Shown: positions 18,293 through 28,048 of the stretch, piece after piece
Position numbering within the stretch: the first letter of the stretch is position 1
Layout: every line of letters starts with the position of its first letter
DNA from: Oxalobacteraceae bacterium OTU3CAMAD1
GTDB lineage: Bacteria; Pseudomonadota; Gammaproteobacteria; Burkholderiales; Burkholderiaceae_D
Assembly: GCA_024123915.1 (NCBI GenBank)
Contig: CP099650.1
Coordinates: forward strand, 2,108,001-2,172,000
Direction of reading: 5' to 3'
Length of the DNA: 64,000 bases
Notes under the pieces: model-generated
The model's input: only the letters and a program-made list of their open reading frames with translations
The model's database searches: none
Told to the model about the DNA's origin: nothing
Made by a program: the position numbers and the translations under genes

Positions 18293-19186
18293 CTAGACCG
18301 ATTTTTGGATATGCTCGCGCAGCCATTGGTGGGCGGGGTCGCGGTGCGAGCGCTCGTGCCAGAGCATCGCCATCTCGTAGCCGGGGACGTGGACCGGCGG
18401 CTCGACCACTTTGAGTCCGTGGTTGTCGCGCACCAGACGCTCCGGCAGCATCGCCACCATGTCCGTGCTGTGCAAAACCGACACCATAAACAGGAAATGC
18501 GGCACCGACAGCGCCACCCGGCGCGACAGGCCGACTTGCGCCAGCGCCGCGTCGGTGACGCCGTGAAAGCCGCCGCCGTCGGACGACACCAACACGTGCT
18601 CCAGCGCGCAATATTGCTTCAGGGTCGGCTTGCGCTTCAGGCGCGGGTGGTCGGCGCGGCCCGCCAGCACATAGCGCTCGACGAACAGCGTGCGCCGCCG
18701 CATAACCGGCGGCGAGCCTTCGGTGGTGTGGAAGGCGAGGTCGATTTCGCCTTGCTCCGCTTGCCGCGCGATGCGTGCCGGATTCATCTCCAGCACGGCC
18801 AGCCGGGTGCCGGGCGCCAGCGCCCTCAGGCCGGAAAGCGCTGGCAGCAGGATCGTCGATTCGCCGTAGTCGGTGGCGGCGACGCGCCAGGTCTGGTCCG
18901 CATTTGACGGTTCGAATGGCTGCGCCGGCGACACCGCGCGCCCGAGCGCCTCCAACGCCTGCCGCAAGGGTTCGCGCAGCTCCTCGGCCCTGGCGGTCGG
19001 CTTCATACCGCGTGGTCCGGGCAGCAGCAGCGGGTCGCCGAAGATGTCGCGCAGCTTGGCCAGATGCACGCTGATCGACGGCTGCGAAAAATTGAGCCGC
19101 CGCGCCGCGCGCGTGACGTTGTGCTCCGAGAGCAGGACGTCGAGCGTCACCAGCAGATTGAGGTCGAGCCGCCGCAAATTATCCAT
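18293..19186 (-). CDS. LysR-family transcriptional regulator
   Basis: This 297-residue protein is a full-length LysR regulator. The N-terminal winged helix-turn-helix reads LNLLVTLDVLLSEHNVTRAA then LNFSQPSISVHLAKLRDIFG; the C-terminal part is the periplasmic-binding-like effector domain. It is transcribed away from the NAD(P)H oxidoreductase gene across a 97-base gap, the classic LysR arrangement, so that gene is its likely target. An ATTCC/GGAAT dyad at 19194-19223 in the gap is a weak operator candidate. The effector is unknown. Confidence 0.9.
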   Translation of the reverse strand: MDNLRRLDLNLLVTLDVLLSEHNVTRAARRLNFSQPSISVHLAKLRDIFGDPLLLPGPRGMKPTARAEELREPLRQALEALGRAVSPAQPFEPSNADQTWRVAATDYGESTILLPALSGLRALAPGTRLAVLEMNPARIARQAEQGEIDLAFHTTEGSPPVMRRRTLFVERYVLAGRADHPRLKRKPTLKQYCALEHVLVSSDGGGFHGVTDAALAQVGLSRRVALSVPHFLFMVSVLHSTDMVAMLPERLVRDNHGLKVVEPPVHVPGYEMAMLWHERSHRDPAHQWLREHIQKSV

Positions 19187-19283
19187 CGAAATTATTCCTG
19201 TTGATACCTGCTATGTCGGGAATTCATTTCCAATATACCTGAGGCGGGCCCACGCTGTGTGCTTTCCATCAGGAGGCACCATC

Positions 19284-20063
19284 ATGAACGTCCTTATCGT
19301 CTACGCCCATCCCGAGCCACAGTCCCTGAACGGCTCAATCAAAAACTTCACCGTCGAACGTCTCGAAGCGGCCGGCCATGCCGTGCAGGTGTCCGACCTG
19401 TATGCGATGAACTGGAAACCCGCGCTGGACGCGGACGACAGCCTCGATGGCCCGGCGACCGGGCGCTTCGACGCCGCGCTCGATTCCAAGCGCGCCTTCG
19501 ACGCCGGCCGGCAGAGCGCGGACATCGCCCTCGAACAGCAAAAGCTGATGTGGGCCGATACCGTGATCCTGCAGTTTCCGATGTGGTGGTTCTCGATGCC
19601 GGCGATTTTGAAGGGCTGGGTCGAAAGGGTCTATGCCCATGGTTTCGCCTACGGCGTGGGGGAGCACTCGGACCGCCGCTGGGGCGACCGCTATGGCGAG
19701 GGGAGTTTGGCGGGCAAGCGCGCGATGCTGGTTGTGACCACCGGCGGTTGGGAACCCCACTACAGCCCGCGCGGCATCAACGGCCCGATCGACGACATCC
19801 TGTTCCCGATCCAGCATGGCATTTTGTACTACCCGGGCTTCGACGTGCTGCCGCCGTTCGTTGTGTACCGCACCAGCAGGGTGGACGAGGCGCGCTTCGA
19901 CACCATCCGCGAGGATCTGGGACGGCGTCTCGACACGCTGGCGACGACCACACCGATCGCCTTCCGTCCGCAGAACGGCGGCGACTATGACATTCCGCAG
20001 CTAACCTTGCGCGACGACGTGGCGCCCGGCCGCACCGGATTCGCCGCGCACCGGAAAGCCTAA
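19284..20063 (+). CDS. NAD(P)H-dependent flavin oxidoreductase (quinone reductase-like)
   Basis: This 259-residue protein belongs to the flavodoxin-2 family (NQO1/MdaB/YwrO-like NAD(P)H dehydrogenases). It opens MNVLIVYAHPEPQSLNGSI, the phosphate-binding loop for FMN/FAD, and has the WADTVILQFPMWWFSMPAIL segment and TTGGWEPHYSPRGINGPI near the flavin ring. AGGAGG lies 7 bases before the ATG. Reduction of quinones, nitro or azo compounds by two electrons is the family role; the substrate is not predictable. It is probably controlled by the divergent LysR gene. Confidence 0.9.
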   Translation: MNVLIVYAHPEPQSLNGSIKNFTVERLEAAGHAVQVSDLYAMNWKPALDADDSLDGPATGRFDAALDSKRAFDAGRQSADIALEQQKLMWADTVILQFPMWWFSMPAILKGWVERVYAHGFAYGVGEHSDRRWGDRYGEGSLAGKRAMLVVTTGGWEPHYSPRGINGPIDDILFPIQHGILYYPGFDVLPPFVVYRTSRVDEARFDTIREDLGRRLDTLATTTPIAFRPQNGGDYDIPQLTLRDDVAPGRTGFAAHRKA

Positions 20064-20064
20064 A

Positions 20065-20583
20065 TCAGGCAGCGTCGCCCTCAAGGACAAACAGGCCTGC
20101 CTTGCTGGCCAGTTCCAGCACCGGCGCTGCCTGCGCCTTGTCGTGGAAGTACAGGATGTTGGTGTCGTCCCAACCGGCGGCACAGATGCAGCCAAGTTCC
20201 GGCATGATCAGGAACTGGGATGGAGGATGGTGTTTGTCGTAGCGCGACTGGATCAGGAAGCCGTCGCGGTTGGTGTAGCGCTTGATGACGGTGTTGGCCT
20301 TGGCGGGCCAGCGGCCCCGGTAGCGCAGCGTGTACACCGGCGTCAGGTCGTACAGCGCCGCCCAGTGGGCCAGCATCTTCTGATTCCGGCGTTCACGCTC
20401 CTCGCCTTCGAAACAGGCCATCAGGTGCCATTCCGATTCGTCGTCGAGCCAGTGGTCGAACACTGAGATCGCCACGCGCTGCATGCCGCCATCGGCGCCG
20501 AGCTGCCAGATGTCTTTCAGGCCGGGAAATTGCTGGTTTATTTGTTCTGCAAGGTTCGCGTCAACGCGAGACAACATCTTCAT
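20065..20583 (-). CDS. Conserved-looking hypothetical protein
   Basis: This 172-residue protein was not recognised. It has a good AAAGGA ribosome site and no signal peptide or membrane segment. Trp, Tyr and His are frequent (DHWLDDESEWHLMACFEGEE, RYDKHHPPSQFLIMPELG), suggesting a compact cytosolic alpha/beta fold. It is convergent with the flavin oxidoreductase gene (1-base gap) and divergent from the small DUF7661-like gene at 20650. The reading frame stays open far upstream on the same strand, so the start rests on the ATG at 20583 with its ribosome site. Confidence 0.6.
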   Translation of the reverse strand: MKMLSRVDANLAEQINQQFPGLKDIWQLGADGGMQRVAISVFDHWLDDESEWHLMACFEGEERERRNQKMLAHWAALYDLTPVYTLRYRGRWPAKANTVIKRYTNRDGFLIQSRYDKHHPPSQFLIMPELGCICAAGWDDTNILYFHDKAQAAPVLELASKAGLFVLEGDAA

Positions 20584-20649
20584 ACTATCCTTTGAATCAT
20601 ACTGGGCGACGCTCGAGTATATACTTCCTTGATCAAAGGGGAGGGCGCA

Positions 20650-20868
20650 ATGAAGGAGTTTCGGTTCAATGTATTCGGGCGGCTGATCGCGATACGCGGC
20701 GAGGCGGGGGAACGGCGGACGTTCGAGCTGGGCGCGGAGGGCAAGCGTCGCCCGGCGGACTTCATCGTTCCCGACGACGTCGCCGACGAGGAGTTGTGCG
20801 AATACCTGTTCGATCTGTTTCACGAGGATGCGACGCCGCGCAATAGCGTGGTCACGCAGATTGTCTAA
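20650..20868 (+). CDS. Small DUF7661-like protein
   Basis: This 72-residue protein begins MKEFRFNVFGRLIAIRGEAG and ends with YLFDLFHEDATPRNSVVTQI. The pattern of an N-terminal F-x-V-[YF]-G-R strand, a GKRRPADFIVP stretch and a C-terminal DLFHE helix fits the DUF7661 family as I recall it; function unknown. GGGAGG precedes the ATG at a good distance. Its last 4 bases overlap the convergent cytochrome P450 gene. Confidence 0.65.
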   Translation: MKEFRFNVFGRLIAIRGEAGERRTFELGAEGKRRPADFIVPDDVADEELCEYLFDLFHEDATPRNSVVTQIV

Positions 20869-22280
20869 GGCCGAAGACGCATGCGTAATCCAATCGGCGA
20901 CATCGTAAACCCCATCAATTCCTCCGGCTCCTTGCCGTCGACCGTGTCGATCGACGCGATAGCGAAGCTGTTCAGCAGCATGGCGCTGGCGAGCTTGATC
21001 TCCAGCAGCGCCAGGTAGCGCCCGGGGCAGGTGCGCACGCCGGCGCCGAACGGCATCGACAGGTGCTTGTCGATCGCCTCGTCGCCGCTGCGCAGCCAGC
21101 GCTCCGGATCGAAGGCGTCGGCGCGCGGCACGTGCGCCTCGTCGACGCTGTCGTTGCGCATCACGCACCAGACCAATCCTCCCTTGGGGATGCGCACGCC
21201 GCCGATGACGGTCTCGCGCAAGGCTTCGAGCGGAATGAACGGCGCCACCGGCTTGAGGCGCATCGCCTCCTGCGCGCAGGCGTCCAGGTAATCCAGGCCG
21301 TCCATCTGCGCGATCGTCAACGCCGCCGGATCGGGCGCCACGCGCGCCACCTCGTCGCGCGCCTTGCGCAGCGCCGCCGGATTTTTCTGCAGCAGATACA
21401 GCATCCACGCCAGGGTGTGGCTGGTGGTGTCCTCGCCCGCCAGCAGCATCGTCATGACGTTGCCGGCGATGGCGCGGTCGTCGATGCCGCCGCCCTCGTC
21501 GGCCGCGCAGATCATCGCGTCGAGCAAGTGGGCCGGACGCTCGCGCCGCGCCGGTTCGGCGACCAGCCGCGCGCGCGCCGAGGCGATCAGCGCGTCGATC
21601 GAGTCGTTGAGCGCGGCCACGCTCGTGTCGAGTTGCCGGTCCTGCGGCAGGCGCACGTAGCGCCAGTAAGGCACCAGCGCGATGGTGCGGCGCGCCACCG
21701 CCGGCAGGATGATGTCCAGGTGGCGCTGGATGACGTCTTCGCCGCCGTCGATGGTGTTGACGTCGGTGCCGAACGCCAGCCCGGCGATGACGTCCACGCT
21801 GAAGCGTTTGAGGTCGTCGGTCAGGTCGATCGTCTGGCCGCCGGCCGCCGCGCGCCGCCAGTGCTCGCGCAGCCGCAGCGCCACCGCCACCAGCGCCGGG
21901 AAGTAGGCCTTGACCGCGTGCGGCGACAGCGCCGCCATCACCATGCGGCGCTGCTCGCGCCAGGTTGCGCCCTCGGCCACGAACACGCCCGGGCGCCCGC
22001 CCATTTCCTCGCCCACGTCGCTGGTGATCGCGGGCCGGCGGAAGCCGTCGGGCCGGTCGCGCAGCGCGGCGCCGACCAGCTCGTGGCTGGCCAGCACCAC
22101 GATGTCGGTGCGGCCGAAGCGGATCTTGAACAGCGGGCCGTATTGGCGGCTCCAGGCTTCGACGTCCTGGTGGATGCGCAGAGGCCTGATCTGCGGCAGG
22201 TTGCCCACCAGCGGCCATGCGGCCGGGCCGGGCAGGTCGGCGATTTCACGCGCTGCAAGTGGTAAGGTGTGTTCCATCAT
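20865..22280 (-). CDS. Cytochrome P450
   Basis: This 471-residue haem-thiolate monooxygenase has the oxygen-binding I-helix motif LLAGEDTTSHTLAW, the K-helix EAMRLKPVAPF (ExxR), the PERF-like DPERWL, and the haem-ligand loop FGAGVRTCPGRYLA with the cysteine at about residue 416. The layout is of the eukaryote-like CYP102/CYP4-type class, without a reductase domain, so a separate electron donor is needed; none is adjacent. The ATG at 22280 has GGAG upstream. It is divergent from an AraC-family regulator with a 109-base gap, so that protein probably controls it. Substrate unknown. Confidence 0.93.
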   Translation of the reverse strand: MMEHTLPLAAREIADLPGPAAWPLVGNLPQIRPLRIHQDVEAWSRQYGPLFKIRFGRTDIVVLASHELVGAALRDRPDGFRRPAITSDVGEEMGGRPGVFVAEGATWREQRRMVMAALSPHAVKAYFPALVAVALRLREHWRRAAAGGQTIDLTDDLKRFSVDVIAGLAFGTDVNTIDGGEDVIQRHLDIILPAVARRTIALVPYWRYVRLPQDRQLDTSVAALNDSIDALIASARARLVAEPARRERPAHLLDAMICAADEGGGIDDRAIAGNVMTMLLAGEDTTSHTLAWMLYLLQKNPAALRKARDEVARVAPDPAALTIAQMDGLDYLDACAQEAMRLKPVAPFIPLEALRETVIGGVRIPKGGLVWCVMRNDSVDEAHVPRADAFDPERWLRSGDEAIDKHLSMPFGAGVRTCPGRYLALLEIKLASAMLLNSFAIASIDTVDGKEPEELMGFTMSPIGLRMRLRP

Positions 22281-22389
22281 CGGTGTCTCCATGGTTCGGC
22301 ATTGTCCCACTATGCCGCGCCGCCGGCGAGGTGTATTGAACGTTTGCGACAACGCGGCGCGTTTGCCACGCTTGGTATAAACTTTAGCG

Positions 22390-23241
22390 ATGCCCGCCAT
22401 CGCCGCCACCACCGACCCCACGCGCCTGATCGTGCCGCCCCTGGCCCTGGCTTCCTGCGTGCGCGCCTTTGTCACGCGCAGCACCGTGGAGGCGCCGCTG
22501 GCCGAGGGCGACCGCTTCAATCATTTTCCTGCAACGCCGCTGTGCTCCATCAGTTTTTACATCGAGGGCGGGGCGGAGGTGGTGCGGCCGGCGGACTTGC
22601 CGAAGGGGCACGTGCGGGCAGCCTTCTGCGGACCGCAAACGCGGCCCATGCTGACCTATAACCCCGGCCCGGTGCGGCTGTTCATGGTGTTGTTCTACCC
22701 GCAGGCCATGCACGCGCTGGGCGGGATCGACATCGCCGGGTGGGTCGACCGCGTCGCGCCGGTGGAGCAGGCGCTTGGCCCGCGATGGGCGGCGATGTCC
22801 GGGGCGGTGCTGGACGCCGCCGACGACGAGGCGCGGATGGCCATATTGGAGGCGTTCCTGGCGCCGTTGTGGCGCGCCACGCGGCCGAGCGGCATGGGCG
22901 ACATGGCGCGCGACTGGGTGCGGCACCTGGCCTGGCAGGCCGCCGATTCGGCGCTCGGGCGCGGCCTGCGCAGCGTCGAGCGGCGCATCAAGGCGCGTGC
23001 CGGGCAGCCTTTGCGCAAATTGCTGCGGCTGCGGCGCGCGGAGCAGTCGTTCTTCGAGGCGCGCGACGATTATCTGGCCGGCAGGGTGGTGTGGTCGGAT
23101 GTGGCCGCGCGCGGCGGGTATTCGGACCAGGCGCATTTTTGTCGCGAGGCGCGCGAGATTACCGGGCATACGCCGCTGGAGTTGGCGCGGGTGCTGGGCT
23201 CGGGGGATGAGCGGTATTGGATTTATCGGATTTGGATGTGA
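22390..23241 (+). CDS. AraC-family transcriptional regulator
   Basis: This 283-residue protein has a C-terminal AraC double helix-turn-helix: QPLRKLLRLRRAEQSFFEAR and WSDVAARGGYSDQAHFCREA, followed by the conserved GHTPLE at about residue 260. The N-terminal 170 residues form a sensor domain like those of DUF6597-containing AraC regulators. It is divergent from the P450 gene, its likely target. A GTAGGGCGGATTA-type repeat unit follows 18 bases after the stop. Confidence 0.88.
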   Translation: MPAIAATTDPTRLIVPPLALASCVRAFVTRSTVEAPLAEGDRFNHFPATPLCSISFYIEGGAEVVRPADLPKGHVRAAFCGPQTRPMLTYNPGPVRLFMVLFYPQAMHALGGIDIAGWVDRVAPVEQALGPRWAAMSGAVLDAADDEARMAILEAFLAPLWRATRPSGMGDMARDWVRHLAWQAADSALGRGLRSVERRIKARAGQPLRKLLRLRRAEQSFFEARDDYLAGRVVWSDVAARGGYSDQAHFCREAREITGHTPLELARVLGSGDERYWIYRIWM

Positions 23242-23258
23242 CGGTGTTGGCGGCGCTT

Positions 23259-23295
23259 GGCCGATTACGGCGTGCCGCCTAATCCGCCCTACGTG
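23259..23295. repeat. Single GTAGGGYGGATTA repeat unit, copy 3
   Basis: One unit, GGCCGATTACGGCGTGCC onward to CCTACGTG, with no inverted partner nearby. It has the GGCCGATTA arm variant also present at 54606. It sits between the AraC regulator and the convergent diguanylate cyclase gene. Confidence 0.8.
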
Positions 23296-23366
23296 TCGCT
23301 GTGGTGTCTCGGGGTTTGAGTCCAGGTGTGAGTGCGGCGCAGGCGATTCGCGTGGCTTGGAGCGTC

Positions 23367-24344
23367 TTACGGCAGGCGGGCGGCGCTGCGGTTGCGGCCG
23401 GCGTTCTTGGCGTCGTACAGCGCGCGGTCGGCCGCGCCGATCAGCGCTTCGACGTCGACCGGGGCTTCCGGCCGCTGCGAGGTTACGCCGATGCTTACCG
23501 TCACGTACGGCACCGCGCCGTTGCGCTCGTGCGGGATGGCCAGCGCCAGCGCGTTGGCCCGTATCGTCTCGGCGATCTGGCCGGCCTGCTCGATGTCGAG
23601 CTCCGGCAGGATGACGGCGAACTCCTCGCCGCCGTAGCGCGCCATCAGGTCGCACGGGCGCTTGAGCTCGCCGGCCAGCGCGGCGGCCACCTGGATCAGG
23701 CACTGGTCGCCCTTCTGGTGGCCGTAGTGGTCGTTGTAGGCCTTGAAATGGTCGATGTCGATCATCAGCAGCGACAGCGCCGCGCCGCCCCGCTTGGCGC
23801 GCCGGTGCTCCTTTTCCATGGCCACGTCGAAGTGGCGCCGGTTGGCGATGCCCGTCAGGCCGTCGGCGAAGGTTTGCGAGCGCAGCACCATGGCCTGCTC
23901 GCGCAGCAGCTTTTCGCGCGCGACGGCCACGCTGACGTCGCTGATCTGCACCAGGCAGTGGCGCGGCGCGCCCTCGACCTCGATCGGCGTGACCTCCACC
24001 GCCTGCTGCAACCGCTCGCCGCGCGCGGCCGCCGCCGCGTTGGCGTGCAGCGCGAACGGCGCCTTGTTCAGGCTTTGCGACAGCAGCGACGGGAAGTTGT
24101 CGCGCAGCGCCTGGCGGATCGCCGAGTCGACCCGGCCGCCGCGCAGTTCCGGGCAGGCGGCCAGCAGCTCGGCGCCGACGATGCCCTCCTGCGCCAGCCC
24201 CGAGTGGCGGCTCATCCAGGCGTTCCACAGCACCACGCGGCCGTCGGCGTCGACCACCACCACGCCCAGGTTGACGGCGCCGAGCACGCTGCGCAGCACC
24301 TTGAGCCGATGCTCCGCCGGCAGGCTGGCGTCCATCGCCCGCAC
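23367..24344 (-). CDS. Diguanylate cyclase (PAS-GGDEF)
   Basis: The protein makes cyclic di-GMP from two GTP. It is 325 residues: an N-terminal PAS-like sensor ([20 protein letters not shown], residues about 15-130), then a GGDEF domain with the active-site loop [13 protein letters not shown] (about residue 237) and [19 protein letters not shown]. It starts with GTG three bases after the CheC gene stops; an ATG at 24335 is an alternative. It is the last gene of a receiver-CheC-cyclase operon. No RxxD inhibitory site was noted five residues before GGEEF. Confidence 0.92.
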   Translation of the reverse strand: MRAMDASLPAEHRLKVLRSVLGAVNLGVVVVDADGRVVLWNAWMSRHSGLAQEGIVGAELLAACPELRGGRVDSAIRQALRDNFPSLLSQSLNKAPFALHANAAAAARGERLQQAVEVTPIEVEGAPRHCLVQISDVSVAVAREKLLREQAMVLRSQTFADGLTGIANRRHFDVAMEKEHRRAKRGGAALSLLMIDIDHFKAYNDHYGHQKGDQCLIQVAAALAGELKRPCDLMARYGGEEFAVILPELDIEQAGQIAETIRANALALAIPHERNGAVPYVTVSIGVTSQRPEAPVDVEALIGAADRALYDAKNAGRNRSAARLP

Positions 24345-24347
24345 GGC

Positions 24348-24974
24348 TCAGGCCTGCCCCATCGCGCGCGCGATGTACTGGTTGATCTGCGCCTTGAGGT
24401 CGTGCATGGCCGACAGGTCGAGCACGAAGGCGACATAGCCCTGGATCTGGTGCTTCTCGAGCACGAAGTCGATGTGCAGCATCAGCACCACGGCGTCCGG
24501 CTCGCTGCCCGAGGCGGTCAGGATCTCGTCGCTGGTGCCCACGTGGTAGGCCGGCAGCGAGCCGCGCAGCTCGCGCTGGAAGATATTGGCCAGGGTGCCG
24601 ACGCAGGAGTTGAGGATGATGTTGCCGATCTCGCACATGGCCTCCTGCTCCATGTCGGTCAGCTCGGCCAGCGGCACGCTCTCGCCGACCATCAGGCGCA
24701 CGATCTCCAGGCTTTTGTCCTCGGGGAACATCAGGATCGCTTCGGTCTCGAAGGCGCCCTCGTAGTGCTGGCTCACGCCGCAGATGCGCTCGGGCTCGAA
24801 CACCCGGTTGCGCAGCAGGCGCGCGGCGTCGGCGCGGTGGATGAAGGTGATCGACGGCACCGACATGCGCACCGCCTCGTTGACGATGGCGCTCATCGAG
24901 GCGGCCGCCTGACCGACGCCGATGTTGAAGATTTCGATCAGGGCGTCGTTCTCCAGCTCGGACAGCACGATCAT
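24348..24974 (-). CDS. CheC-like CheY-P phosphatase
   Basis: This 208-residue protein belongs to the CheC/CheX/FliY phosphatase family, which removes phosphate from CheY-type receivers. Two family active-site motifs are seen: [18 protein letters not shown] near residue 10 and [18 protein letters not shown] near residue 110 (each with E-x-x-N). Its start overlaps the end of the receiver gene by 4 bases (ATGA), so translation is coupled and that receiver is the likely substrate. It is followed 3 bases later by the diguanylate cyclase. Confidence 0.87.
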   Translation of the reverse strand: MIVLSELENDALIEIFNIGVGQAAASMSAIVNEAVRMSVPSITFIHRADAARLLRNRVFEPERICGVSQHYEGAFETEAILMFPEDKSLEIVRLMVGESVPLAELTDMEQEAMCEIGNIILNSCVGTLANIFQRELRGSLPAYHVGTSDEILTASGSEPDAVVLMLHIDFVLEKHQIQGYVAFVLDLSAMHDLKAQINQYIARAMGQA

Positions 24975-25348
24975 GGACTGGCCTCTTCGAGCGGCGAGAG
25001 CAGGCGGGCGATGCGCGCCTCGGTGATGGGTTTTTCGACGAAGCCCACGCCGATCGCCTCGGCCGCCTCGCGCGTGGCCGTCTGCACGTTGGCCGTCAGC
25101 AGCGAGATCGGCAGGTCGGGGTTTTCGCGCCGCAACTGCTCGGCGGCGGCGATGCCGCCCATGCCGGGCATGTTCACGTCCATCAGCACCAGGTCCGGGT
25201 GCACGTCGCGCGATTTGACCAGCGATTCCTCGCCGGTGCCGGCCTCCTCGACGATCCAGTCGGGGTGCAGGCCGTTGATGTACTGGCGCGCCATCAGGCG
25301 CGAGACGCGGCTGTCGTCGACGATCAAGACTGTTTTAGCTTGCGGCAT
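24971..25348 (-). CDS. CheY-like response regulator
   Basis: This 125-residue single receiver domain has [11 protein letters not shown], the phospho-acceptor Asp in [13 protein letters not shown], the Thr in SLLTANVQ, and the KP motif in FVEKPIT. The ATG at 25348 has GGGGAG upstream and fits the family start ([12 protein letters not shown]). It leads the receiver-CheC-diguanylate cyclase operon. No kinase or chemoreceptor is adjacent, so the phosphate donor must be encoded elsewhere. Confidence 0.92.
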   Translation of the reverse strand: MPQAKTVLIVDDSRVSRLMARQYINGLHPDWIVEEAGTGEESLVKSRDVHPDLVLMDVNMPGMGGIAAAEQLRRENPDLPISLLTANVQTATREAAEAIGVGFVEKPITEARIARLLSPLEEASP

Positions 25349-25598
25349 GGAACTCCCCGGACGAGCGTTTGGATGGGATCTGCTGGTTTCATTCTCGCAC
25401 AATCGGCGGCGCCGCTGGCGAGGTTCGTACCGTCCGCGCCCCCCTTGTGCAAGTCTGCGACACCGGGTCCGGGTCGATGTTGTCCGTGCGCAATTTTTAG
25501 CGGAAATCGGCGGCGGGCAGGGACGATCCGTTAAAATGGCGGCATTGGTGGTCGCATCGCGGCCACACCGCTTTCCCTTTTATTATAGAAATAGCATC

Positions 25599-26276
25599 AT
25601 GACTCAAGACGAATTGAAGCAAGCCGTGGCGCGCGCCGCCATCGATTACGTGGTCAAGCACGAGATCATCGGCGTGGGCACGGGCTCGACCGCCAATTTT
25701 TTCATTGACGAGCTCGCCAAGATCAAGGCCGACATCAAGGGCGCCGTGGCGTCGTCCGAAGCCACCGCCGCGCGCCTGCGCGGCCACGGCATCGAGGTGT
25801 TCGACCTCAACGACGTGCCGGAGATCGCCGTCTACATCGACGGCGCCGACGAGATCACCCACACCGGCGCGATGATCAAGGGCGGCGGCGCGGCGCTCAC
25901 GCGCGAAAAAATCGTCGCTTCGGTGGCGAAAAGCTTTGTCTGCATCGCCGACGGCTCCAAGCTGGTCGACGTGATGGGCAAGTTCCCGTTGCCGGTCGAG
26001 GTGCTGCCGATGGCGCGCGCGTCGGTCACGCGCGAGCTGGCCAAGCTGGGCGGCGAGCCGAAGCTGCGCCTGAAGCCGGGCACTGACGAGGCCTTCATCA
26101 CCGACAACGGCGGCATGCTGATCGACGTGGCCGGGTTGGCCATCACCGATCCGGTGGCGCTGGAAGCGCAGATCAACCAGATCGTCGGCGTGATCGCGGT
26201 GGGATTGTTCGCCGCGCGCGGCGCCAATGTGTGCCTGCTGGGCACGGCCGAGGGTGTGAAGACGTTGAAGTTTTAA
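25599..26276 (+). CDS. rpiA: Ribose-5-phosphate isomerase A
   Basis: This cytosolic enzyme interconverts ribose-5-phosphate and ribulose-5-phosphate. It is 225 residues. Family landmarks are [27 protein letters not shown], the catalytic [12 protein letters not shown] and [11 protein letters not shown]. It starts at the ATG at 25599. It is a single-gene unit ending at a palindromic repeat and a terminator. Confidence 0.96.
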   Translation: MTQDELKQAVARAAIDYVVKHEIIGVGTGSTANFFIDELAKIKADIKGAVASSEATAARLRGHGIEVFDLNDVPEIAVYIDGADEITHTGAMIKGGGAALTREKIVASVAKSFVCIADGSKLVDVMGKFPLPVEVLPMARASVTRELAKLGGEPKLRLKPGTDEAFITDNGGMLIDVAGLAITDPVALEAQINQIVGVIAVGLFAARGANVCLLGTAEGVKTLKF

Positions 26277-26298
26277 GAGGCAGACCCCCGGCCAAACC

Positions 26299-26326
26299 GG
26301 GGTCGTACCCAACTGGGTACGACCCC
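26299..26326. repeat. GGGGTC-family palindromic repeat
   Basis: Arms GGGGTCGTACCC (26299-26310) and GGGTACGACCCC (26315-26326) are identical to those at 42-68; only the loop differs (AACT here). It lies 22 bases after the rpiA stop codon, again directly behind a gene. Confidence 0.75.
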
Positions 26327-26370
26327 GAACCCGCGGCGGCCGCTGGCCACAACGCTGGTTCGGGGTTTTT
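26323..26370 (+). terminator. Terminator-like hairpin after rpiA
   Basis: CCCCGAACC (26323-26331) pairs with GGTTCGGGG (26357-26365) around an inner GCGGCCGC palindrome, followed by five T bases. It follows rpiA and lies just before the end of the convergent yggX gene. It overlaps the palindromic repeat by 4 bases, so the two could form alternative structures. Confidence 0.6.
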
Positions 26371-26375
26371 AAGAT

Positions 26376-26648
26376 TTACTCGGTCGGCGGCACGTAGCCC
26401 ATGGCCGCGTCGGCGCCGTCGCCGAAGAAATGCTTTTCCATCTGCTGCGCCAGGTACTTGCGCGCGCGCTGGTCGGCCAGGTTCAGGCGGTTCTCGTTGA
26501 CCAGCATGGTCTGGTGCTTGAGCCAGGCCGCCCAGGCTTCCTTGGAGACCGATTCGTAGATCTTCTTACCCAGTTCGCCCGGATACGGCGGGAAGTCCAG
26601 TCCTTCGGCTTCCTTGTTGAGTTTGACGCATTGCACGGTGCGGGCCAT
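26376..26648 (-). CDS. yggX: Fe(2+)-trafficking/oxidative damage protection protein YggX
   Basis: This 90-residue small protein is near-identical in layout to Ygg[20 protein letters not shown] with the conserved Cys, [13 protein letters not shown], then [19 protein letters not shown]. YggX protects Fe-S proteins from oxidative damage and aids iron trafficking in the cytosol. It starts 35 bases after argA and may be co-transcribed with it. Confidence 0.95.
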   Translation of the reverse strand: MARTVQCVKLNKEAEGLDFPPYPGELGKKIYESVSKEAWAAWLKHQTMLVNENRLNLADQRARKYLAQQMEKHFFGDGADAAMGYVPPTE

Positions 26649-26683
26649 CTGTGTTGCTCCTAAAACGGTTCGATAAACCGTGA

Positions 26684-27994
26684 TTATAAAGATTTAATCA
26701 GGACCTGGGATTTGCGCTGCCAGTTATACATGCGTTGACGGTCCTTCGGCAGCGAGTCGACCGTGGTCGGCACGAAGCCGCGCTTCTGGAACCAGTGCGA
26801 GGTGCGCGTGGTGAGCACGAACAGTTTGGTCACGCCGATGGCGCGCGCGCGGTTCTCCATGTGCTTCAGAATGCGCTCGCCGTCGCCCTGGGCCTGGACC
26901 TCGGGGTTGACGGTCAGGCATGCCATTTCGGCCATTTTCTGCTCCGGGAACGGGTACAGCGCCGCGCAGCCGAAGATCACGCCATCGTGTTCGATGACGG
27001 AAAAATAATCGATCTCGCGCTCGATCAGCTCGCGTCCGCGCTTGACCAGGGTGCCGTCGGCCTCGAGCGGCTCGATCAGCTTGATAATCCCGCCGACGTC
27101 CTCAATTGTGGCCTTGCGCAGCGATTCGAGGTTCTCGTGCGAGATCATGGTGCCCACGCCGTCGTGGGTGAACAGCTCGAGCAGCGCCGAGCCGTCCATC
27201 GCGAACGGCACGATGTGCGAGCGTTCGACGCCGTTGTCGCAGGCCTTGATGCAGTGTTTCAGGTAAAACGCGGTCGAATCGGGCAGGAAGCCGGCCTGCA
27301 GCACGGCCTCGGCTTGGTGCGACGACAGCTCGCGGATCTCGGTGCCGGCCGCGTCGACCATCATGTCGGTCTCGGTGATGAACACCAGTTTGTCGGCGTG
27401 CAGCGCGATGGCGGCGCTGCAGGCGACGTCCTCCATGGTCAGGTTGAAGGCCTCGCCGGTGGGCGAGAAGCCCAGCGGCGAGAGGAGGACCAACCCGTCG
27501 GAGCCGAGGATCGAGTGGATCGTCTCGGCGTCGACCTTGCGGGTGACGCCGGTCAGTTCGAGGTCGACGCCGTCGATGACGCCGAGCGGGCGGGCCGTGA
27601 TGAAGTTACCGGAAATGATACGAATGGCCGCGTTCGACATCGGCGTGTTCGGCAAGCCCTGGCTGAAGGCGGCCTCGATGTCGAGGCGCAGCTCGCCGGC
27701 GGCCTCCTTGGCGCACTCCATGGCGGCCGTGTCGGTGATGCGCACGCCGTTGTGGAAGCGGCCCTCGACGTTACGCAGGGCCAACTGCTCGGCCACCTGC
27801 GGGCGCGAGCCGTAGACCACGGTGACGTTGATGTCGAGCGCGTGCAGCAGCGACAAATCGTGCGCGAGCACTTGCAGCGCGCCGGCGCTGACCAGTTCAC
27901 CAGGGAAGGCGACCACGAAGGTCTTGCCACGGAAGGCGTGGATGTAGGGCGCGACGGAACGCAGCCATTGGACGAATTGGGTAGGGTTTTCCAT
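26684..27994 (-). CDS. argA: Amino-acid N-acetyltransferase (N-acetylglutamate synthase)
   Basis: This enzyme acetylates glutamate with acetyl-CoA, the first step of arginine synthesis. It is about 436 residues: an N-terminal amino-acid-kinase-like arginine-binding domain ([29 protein letters not shown]) and a C-terminal GNAT acetyltransferase domain ([36 protein letters not shown]). Two ATGs three codons apart (28003, 27994) have no clear ribosome site; the inner one matches the usual [12 protein letters not shown] start. It is divergent from hrpA. Confidence 0.93.
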   Translation of the reverse strand: MENPTQFVQWLRSVAPYIHAFRGKTFVVAFPGELVSAGALQVLAHDLSLLHALDINVTVVYGSRPQVAEQLALRNVEGRFHNGVRITDTAAMECAKEAAGELRLDIEAAFSQGLPNTPMSNAAIRIISGNFITARPLGVIDGVDLELTGVTRKVDAETIHSILGSDGLVLLSPLGFSPTGEAFNLTMEDVACSAAIALHADKLVFITETDMMVDAAGTEIRELSSHQAEAVLQAGFLPDSTAFYLKHCIKACDNGVERSHIVPFAMDGSALLELFTHDGVGTMISHENLESLRKATIEDVGGIIKLIEPLEADGTLVKRGRELIEREIDYFSVIEHDGVIFGCAALYPFPEQKMAEMACLTVNPEVQAQGDGERILKHMENRARAIGVTKLFVLTTRTSHWFQKRGFVPTTVDSLPKDRQRMYNWQRKSQVLIKSL

Positions 27995-28048
27995 TAGCCG
28001 CATTATAATTCGGTGCGCGAGTTCCGCGCTCCAATCTTGTAAAAAACA

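Noticed and set aside
20584..22218. Extension of the hypothetical gene at 20065 to 717 codons on the minus strand
   Set aside because: The extension runs through the small gene at 20650 and alongside the P450 gene in a different frame; the upstream part is typical out-of-frame composition. The ATG at 20583 with its ribosome site is used instead.
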